From positions 1 through 10,351 of the forward strand of contig JAKLPX010000296.1 of assembly GCA_022013635.1 (NCBI GenBank): 10,351 nucleotides of DNA, given 5' to 3'. Made by a program: the position numbers and the translations under genes. The stretch comes from Candidatus Delongbacteria bacterium. Lineage in GTDB: Bacteria > UBA4055. The notes under the pieces are model-generated. The model did no database searches, was not told the DNA's origin, and saw only the letters and a program-made list of their open reading frames with translations. How positions within the stretch are numbered: position 1 is the stretch's first letter; every line of letters begins with the position of its first letter. Shown here one piece after another: positions 7,019 through 10,351 of the stretch.

Positions 7019-7600
7019 CATTTGTCTAATTATTTCAACCATTCGTTTTACGGCTAATCCGCGGTGACTTATCTTGTTTTTATCTGAAAGAGACATCTCT
7101 GCAAGGGTAATATTATATCCTTCGGGTATAAATATAGGATCGTAACCGAAACCTTCAAAGCCTGTTGAATTTTCTGTTATATGACCTTTCAATACTCCTT
7201 CGGAGATTTTAAGAATATTTTTCCCGTATAGCGTGATTACGCATCTGAAAACGGCTTTTCTCTTTTCATACGGAACTCCTTTGAGTTCTCTGAGCATTTT
7301 TCTGTTGTTATCGGCATAAGTACAGCCTTCACCCGCCCAACGCGCCGCAAAAACTCCCGGCTCTCCGTTTAAATATTCTACTTCGAGCCCTGTATCGTCC
7401 GCTAAAGTTGTGATTCCGGAAAATTTGTATATTTCCTTAGCTTTTTTCAATGAATTATGTTCAAGCGTGTCTCCGTCTTCTATTGTATCTGGCATGTCCG
7501 GGAAGTCGTTTAATGAAAGAATTTCATAGCCTGTATCTTTCAGAGCGTTTACAATCTCTTTAATTTTATTTAAGTTGTGAGTCGCCAGTAAAATCTTCAT
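7004..7600 (-). CDS. rdgB: Non-canonical purine NTP pyrophosphatase (dITP/XTP diphosphatase, RdgB/HAM1 family)
   Basis: 198 residues, the usual length for the family. It hydrolyses dITP, ITP and XTP to the monophosphate and pyrophosphate, keeping deaminated purines out of DNA and RNA in the cytoplasm. Visible marks are ATHNLNKIKEI (res 6-16), the substrate-phosphate loop with the T/SxNxxKxxE pattern; LADDTGLEV (67-74) with the catalytic and metal-binding acidic pair Asp68-Asp69; GEPGVFAARWAG (79-90); GFGYDPIF (150-157), which clasps the base; and SHR (178-180). GGAG at 7612-7609 sits 8 nt before the ATG. The gene is alone on its strand, and its stop codon lies inside the hairpin shared with the convergent FGE-like gene. 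All expected motifs are intact. Confidence 0.96.
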   Translation of the reverse strand: MKILLATHNLNKIKEIVNALKDTGYEILSLNDFPDMPDTIEDGDTLEHNSLKKAKEIYKFSGITTLADDTGLEVEYLNGEPGVFAARWAGEGCTYADNNRKMLRELKGVPYEKRKAVFRCVITLYGKNILKISEGVLKGHITENSTGFEGFGYDPIFIPEGYNITLAEMSLSDKNKISHRGLAVKRMVEIIRQMKKAD

Positions 7601-7628
7601 GTTTTCCGCTCCAAATTAAAATTTACTT

Positions 7629-7636
7629 CAAATATA
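7629..7636 (-). promoter_or_regulatory. Possible -10/-7 element of rdgB (TATATTTG)
   Basis: On the minus strand TATATTTG lies about 28 nt before the rdgB ATG and fits TAnnTTTG, the -7 box of Bacteroidota housekeeping promoters. The same octamer precedes the aldolase gene at 5948-5941. No convincing -33/-35 box is visible. Confidence 0.28.
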
Positions 7637-7691
7637 AACTTTTTTACTTAAAATTTCTAATTTTTATTGCTTAAATAATTGATTTAATTAC

Positions 7692-7720
7692 TTGTAGAAT
7701 GATTGTAGTTTGATTAGATT
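7692..7720 (+). promoter_or_regulatory. Candidate promoter of the EIIA-kinase operon
   Basis: TTGTAG (7692-7697), 17 nt, TAGATT (7715-7720). The predicted start is near 7727, giving a leader of about 23 nt that carries GGAG (7741-7744), 5 nt before the ATG at 7750. AT-richness limits confidence. Confidence 0.33.
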
Positions 7721-7749
7721 TCAAGAATGAATTAAAGCTTGGAGATTAT

Positions 7750-8565
7750 ATGGATATTTCCGATTATATCTCAACCGAAATGATCGAAATCAAATCGGGA
7801 CATTATACAAAGGACGAAGTTCTGGAAGATATAGCAGAACTTGTTGTCAATAAAATAGGCGTGGAAACTCATACCAAACACGAAATCCTCAGAAAATTGA
7901 GAGAAAGAGAAGAACTCGGCAGTACAGGTTTTGGGAATTATATAGCTATTCCTCATTGCGCCATGCCCAGTACAGAGGATTTTGTGATAGGATTCATTCT
8001 TTATCCGGACGGAGCTGATTTTGATTCGATGGATGAGAAACCGGTTAAATTCGTTGCTTTTATTATTGCTCCGGAAAAGAAAAAGAATCAGCACATCAGA
8101 TTTTTATCGGAAGTTTCCGGTGTCCTGAGACAGCCAGGAGCGCTGGATGACATATCATCTAAGCTGAATTCAGTTGCAATCAGAGAAAAATTTCTCAAAT
8201 ATGCTTTGCCTGGTTCAAAGGATAAAAAGCAGAAAGAAGAATACTCTCAGCTTCAGATATTTTGTCAGAATGAGCAAAAGTTTTACGAGATTATTAATTT
8301 ATTGTCTGAAATCAATGAAAGGGATATTTCTGTAATTGACGGAACAGATGCTAAGAATTATATCGGATCCAAAGCTTTTTTCGGCAATCTATGGAAAGAT
8401 AAAGGCGCCAAATTCAATAAAATTATTTTTGCCGTGGTGCCGACAGAATTTGCCAATGATGCAGTCAGAAAGATCAATAATATAATCGGAACGCTTCCTG
8501 ACAGAAAGGGAATTATGCTGATTATGCAGAGAATTGATTTCATTAACGGTTATTTAAAAGATTAA
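7750..8565 (+). CDS. PTS EIIA type-2 domain protein with an extra C-terminal (possibly PII-like) domain
   Basis: 271 residues. Residues 1-150 form a fructose/mannitol-type PTS EIIA domain: the LREREELGSTGFGNYIAIPH run (50-69) ends in the phospho-acceptor His69, and QHIRFLSEVS (114-123) has the second conserved His (115) of the active site. A charged linker (about 154-166) leads to a second domain (167-271) with an alpha-beta pattern: LQIFCQNEQKFYEIINLL, then ISVIDG, IGSKAFFGNLW, KIIFAVVPTEFANDAV and GIMLIMQRID. This resembles the PII-like ferredoxin-fold tail found on some EIIA proteins. I assign it from overall pattern only, so it is tentative. The protein has no membrane segment and no EIIB or EIIC domain. 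A regulatory role, with phosphorylation reporting sugar or energy status, seems as likely as transport. It lies 13 bp upstream of the sugar kinase gene and is probably cotranscribed with it. Confidence 0.85.
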   Translation: MDISDYISTEMIEIKSGHYTKDEVLEDIAELVVNKIGVETHTKHEILRKLREREELGSTGFGNYIAIPHCAMPSTEDFVIGFILYPDGADFDSMDEKPVKFVAFIIAPEKKKNQHIRFLSEVSGVLRQPGALDDISSKLNSVAIREKFLKYALPGSKDKKQKEEYSQLQIFCQNEQKFYEIINLLSEINERDISVIDGTDAKNYIGSKAFFGNLWKDKGAKFNKIIFAVVPTEFANDAVRKINNIIGTLPDRKGIMLIMQRIDFINGYLKD

Positions 8566-8578
8566 ACAAGAAAGAAAA

Positions 8579-9547
8579 ATGGCAATCAGTTTTGATAAAA
8601 AAATCCAAGGTGTTTTTCAAAGAGTGTTCATAGGAATAGACGGCGGCGGAACAAAGACGAATGTAAGCGTATTGGATACAGAAGGCAGGCTGATTTTCAG
8701 TGACAGTTTCGGACCGTCAAATTTGCTTAACGGTGCAGATTTTGATGATAATTTAAGTATTTTATTTAAAGATATTTGTTCGTCATTAAAAGATTCTTTC
8801 AGAGGAAAAACCTTACTGAATATTTCTGCGGGTTTTGCCGGAACATCTTCAAACAATCCTGAAGTGAAATTCAGAAGTGTTCAGAAAAAATCTTGCCTAG
8901 GTTACGATGTTGCTCTCGAAAATCTTTCAATAATGTCTGATGCCCTATTAGCTTTAAATGCTTATTTTCCGAACAAACCCGGACTTTTGTTGATTTCCGG
9001 AACCGGCAGTATCTGCTATGGGAAAGATGAGGACGGGAAAATATTCAGAACGGGCGGTTTCGGTTATTTGATTGATGATGGCGGAAGCGGATTGTGGTTC
9101 GGTAAAGAAGCAGTAAAAGCAGCACTTTATTCGCACCATCATTATAACGAAAAGTCCATTCTCGAAGAAATGGTTTTCGATTATTTCAGGATTAAAGATC
9201 CGGCAGAAATTTATGATATTATATATAAAAGCGATTCCAAGACACTGATTTCTACAGCGGCTGAACTTGTTTTCAAAGCACACGAAGAGGAATGCAAAAT
9301 TGCCGATAAAATAATTCAAAAGGGGGCAGAAGAACTGGTTTATTTAGTAAAAAATTGCTCGAAATTAATTAAAGACAAAGCGCCTTGTGTAGTTTTGCAC
9401 GGATCGGTATTCAAGCAGGAATATCTTGTCGAATTGATCAAGAAAAAACTTATTGAATATATGAATATATATATCAGTGACAAGAGGATTGACCTTGAAG
9501 CCGCAAATATTCTTTTAGAAAATTATTTAAGATCAAAAGATTTATAA
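8579..9547 (+). CDS. BadF/BadG/BcrA/BcrD-type sugar kinase, probably N-acetylglucosamine kinase-like
   Basis: 322 residues of the ASKHA (actin/hexokinase) fold. Visible motifs are the phosphate-1 loop FIGIDGGGTKTN (res 17-28); the second conserved acidic position SDALLAL (120-126), where Asp121 is the expected catalytic base; phosphate-2 loop ISGTGSICYG (139-148); GGFGYLIDDGGSGLWFGKEA (159-178), matching the G-D-E-G-S-G region of GlcNAc and MurNAc kinases; and VVLHGSVF (271-278), the adenosine-binding motif. The likely reaction is ATP-dependent phosphorylation of an amino sugar in the cytoplasm; the exact substrate cannot be read off. The radical-type benzoyl-CoA reductase activators of this superfamily carry Fe-S cysteines that are absent here. 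ATG 8579 has only a weak AAGAAAG upstream. GTG 8624 would remove a 15-residue tail before the fold starts and is an alternative. The gene probably shares a transcript with the EIIA-type gene, and its last 25 bp overlap the HAD gene. Confidence 0.87.
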   Translation: MAISFDKKIQGVFQRVFIGIDGGGTKTNVSVLDTEGRLIFSDSFGPSNLLNGADFDDNLSILFKDICSSLKDSFRGKTLLNISAGFAGTSSNNPEVKFRSVQKKSCLGYDVALENLSIMSDALLALNAYFPNKPGLLLISGTGSICYGKDEDGKIFRTGGFGYLIDDGGSGLWFGKEAVKAALYSHHHYNEKSILEEMVFDYFRIKDPAEIYDIIYKSDSKTLISTAAELVFKAHEEECKIADKIIQKGAEELVYLVKNCSKLIKDKAPCVVLHGSVFKQEYLVELIKKKLIEYMNIYISDKRIDLEAANILLENYLRSKDL

Positions 9548-10302
9548 TTATCAAAAATATTCTTCAAAATTTCTATAACACCGAAAGTTTCTGATTTGTC
9601 GCTTACATATAAACTTTTTTTATCTAAATTGTAGCTCAAAGGCTTTTTTGTTTTGATTATTGCCAACTGCTCAATTGTTGACAGATCAGCGTTATTAGGC
9701 ATAAAGGAAATATCGGCTTTTTTCAGCCATTCAATGTCGTTTAACGAGTCTGCTACGGCAACGAAAACATCTTTTCCTTTTCCGAAATACTCAAGTCCGT
9801 TATATTTATCGTGTTTTGCAGGAATGATATCCACAGCTACGCTTGATCTCGTTACCCTTGCGTAATCAAGATATTTTAATTCTTTTTTTATTTTCTGATG
9901 GAAATCCTCCAGCGGGTACTCATATCTTGTGAACATGCTGATCGTAGAAAGCCTTCTTGCAAACTTATATACTTCGGGATAATCGCAGTCCAAAAGAGTA
10001 TTCTCCAGTATTTTAATCTGATCCACAATGTTTTTTGGTACGATTATTTCTTCTGTCTGCATATCAGTCGAGACGACACAACCTGTTTCCAGAACCGCGC
10101 CGTCGAACAGATAAGTAATATCGCCTAATTTTCTTTTTACGAACAAAAGATCGTTTCCAGTGCATATATAAAGCTTTATATCGTTCGGTTTAGCTTTTAA
10201 TATTTCTTTCAAAGCATTTTCGGATCCTTCAGATAAAAATTCATTATTGTTGATCAAAGTTCCGTGAAGGTCAATCCCGATATGAAAAATTCTGTCAGTC
10301 AT
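9523..10302 (-). CDS. HAD-superfamily type IIB hydrolase (sugar-phosphatase-like) with a DxH motif I
   Basis: 259 residues. The order of motifs is that of Cof/MPGP/sucrose-phosphatase-like HAD phosphatases with a C2B cap. Motif I is GIDLHGTL (res 9-16) with nucleophile Asp11. Motif II is YICTGND (45-51) with Thr48. The cap lies roughly at 85-165, followed by a Lys (163 or 166) as motif III. Motif IV is VADSLNDIEWLKKAD (183-197) with Asp185 and Asp189. In most HAD phosphatases motif I is DxDGT, whose second Asp is the general acid/base; here it is His13, encoded by CAC. The enzyme may be altered in specificity or mechanism. The likely substrate is a sugar or polyol phosphate, not identifiable. 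A GGTGG ribosome site lies just before the ATG. The gene converges on, and overlaps by 25 bp, the sugar kinase. The 49 bp beyond its start to the window edge hold no recognisable gene. Confidence 0.85.
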   Translation of the reverse strand: MTDRIFHIGIDLHGTLINNNEFLSEGSENALKEILKAKPNDIKLYICTGNDLLFVKRKLGDITYLFDGAVLETGCVVSTDMQTEEIIVPKNIVDQIKILENTLLDCDYPEVYKFARRLSTISMFTRYEYPLEDFHQKIKKELKYLDYARVTRSSVAVDIIPAKHDKYNGLEYFGKGKDVFVAVADSLNDIEWLKKADISFMPNNADLSTIEQLAIIKTKKPLSYNLDKKSLYVSDKSETFGVIEILKNIFDNYKSFDLK

Positions 10303-10351
10303 AATTCCACCCGTTTACTTATCATTAAATTTAGTAAAAAATGATATCTTC

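Noticed and set aside
8579..9547. Activator of benzoyl-CoA or 2-hydroxyacyl-CoA dehydratase (BadF/BcrA-type in the strict sense)
   Set aside because: The Fe-S cysteine pattern of those activators is absent, while the IDDGGSG and SGTGS loops match amino-sugar kinases.
7750..10302. A complete PTS sugar-uptake operon
   Set aside because: No EI, HPr, EIIB, EIIC or permease gene is present in the window, so only a regulatory or partial system can be argued.

Overview
The window is AT-rich DNA from a free-living-type bacterium using the standard code (TGA stop in the aldolase gene, TGG for Trp). It carries a giant secreted protein made of Asp-rich FG-GAP/VCBS repeats and fibronectin-III-like domains, a secreted FGE-domain protein, signal peptides ending in FAQ or SAQ, and two TAnnTTTG-like -10 elements. 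This mix points to the Fibrobacteres-Chlorobi-Bacteroidetes side of the tree (Bacteroidota, Ignavibacteria, Cloacimonadota, Delongbacteria and similar). That is an inference from style; nothing here fixes the phylum.

Layout. Positions 4704 to 1 (minus strand) hold one uninterrupted reading frame of 1568 codons that runs off the left edge. I translated it codon by codon and found no stop or frameshift. It encodes a signal peptide, then seven FG-GAP/VCBS-type repeats and two FN3-like domains; then seven repeats and two FN3-like domains again; then seven repeats and the start of another FN3-like domain. The 7+7+7 count is best explained as three consecutive seven-bladed beta-propellers on a string, each repeat carrying a calcium-loop motif of the DxDxDGDxD kind. 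This is the most striking item in the window.

After a short intergenic region with two look-alike hairpins come conserved housekeeping genes. These are a class II fructose-bisphosphate aldolase (minus), a divergent secreted FGE/sulfatase-modifying-factor-like protein (plus), and a convergent RdgB/HAM1 nucleotide-sanitising pyrophosphatase (minus). The last two share a terminator hairpin.

The right part is a probable sugar-phosphate module. A PTS EIIA-type protein with an extra C-terminal, possibly PII-like, domain sits 13 bp upstream of a BadF/N-acetylglucosamine-kinase-type sugar kinase (both plus, probably one transcript). A HAD-superfamily type IIB phosphatase on the minus strand collides with the kinase tail-to-tail, sharing 25 bp. 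A phosphorylation-sensing protein, a sugar kinase and a phosphatase thus lie together, without EI, HPr or a permease in view. The last 49 bp (10303-10351) hold only the upstream region of the phosphatase gene.

There is no sign of tRNA, rRNA, CRISPR, transposon or phage genes. No gene-free stretch exceeds about 220 bp.
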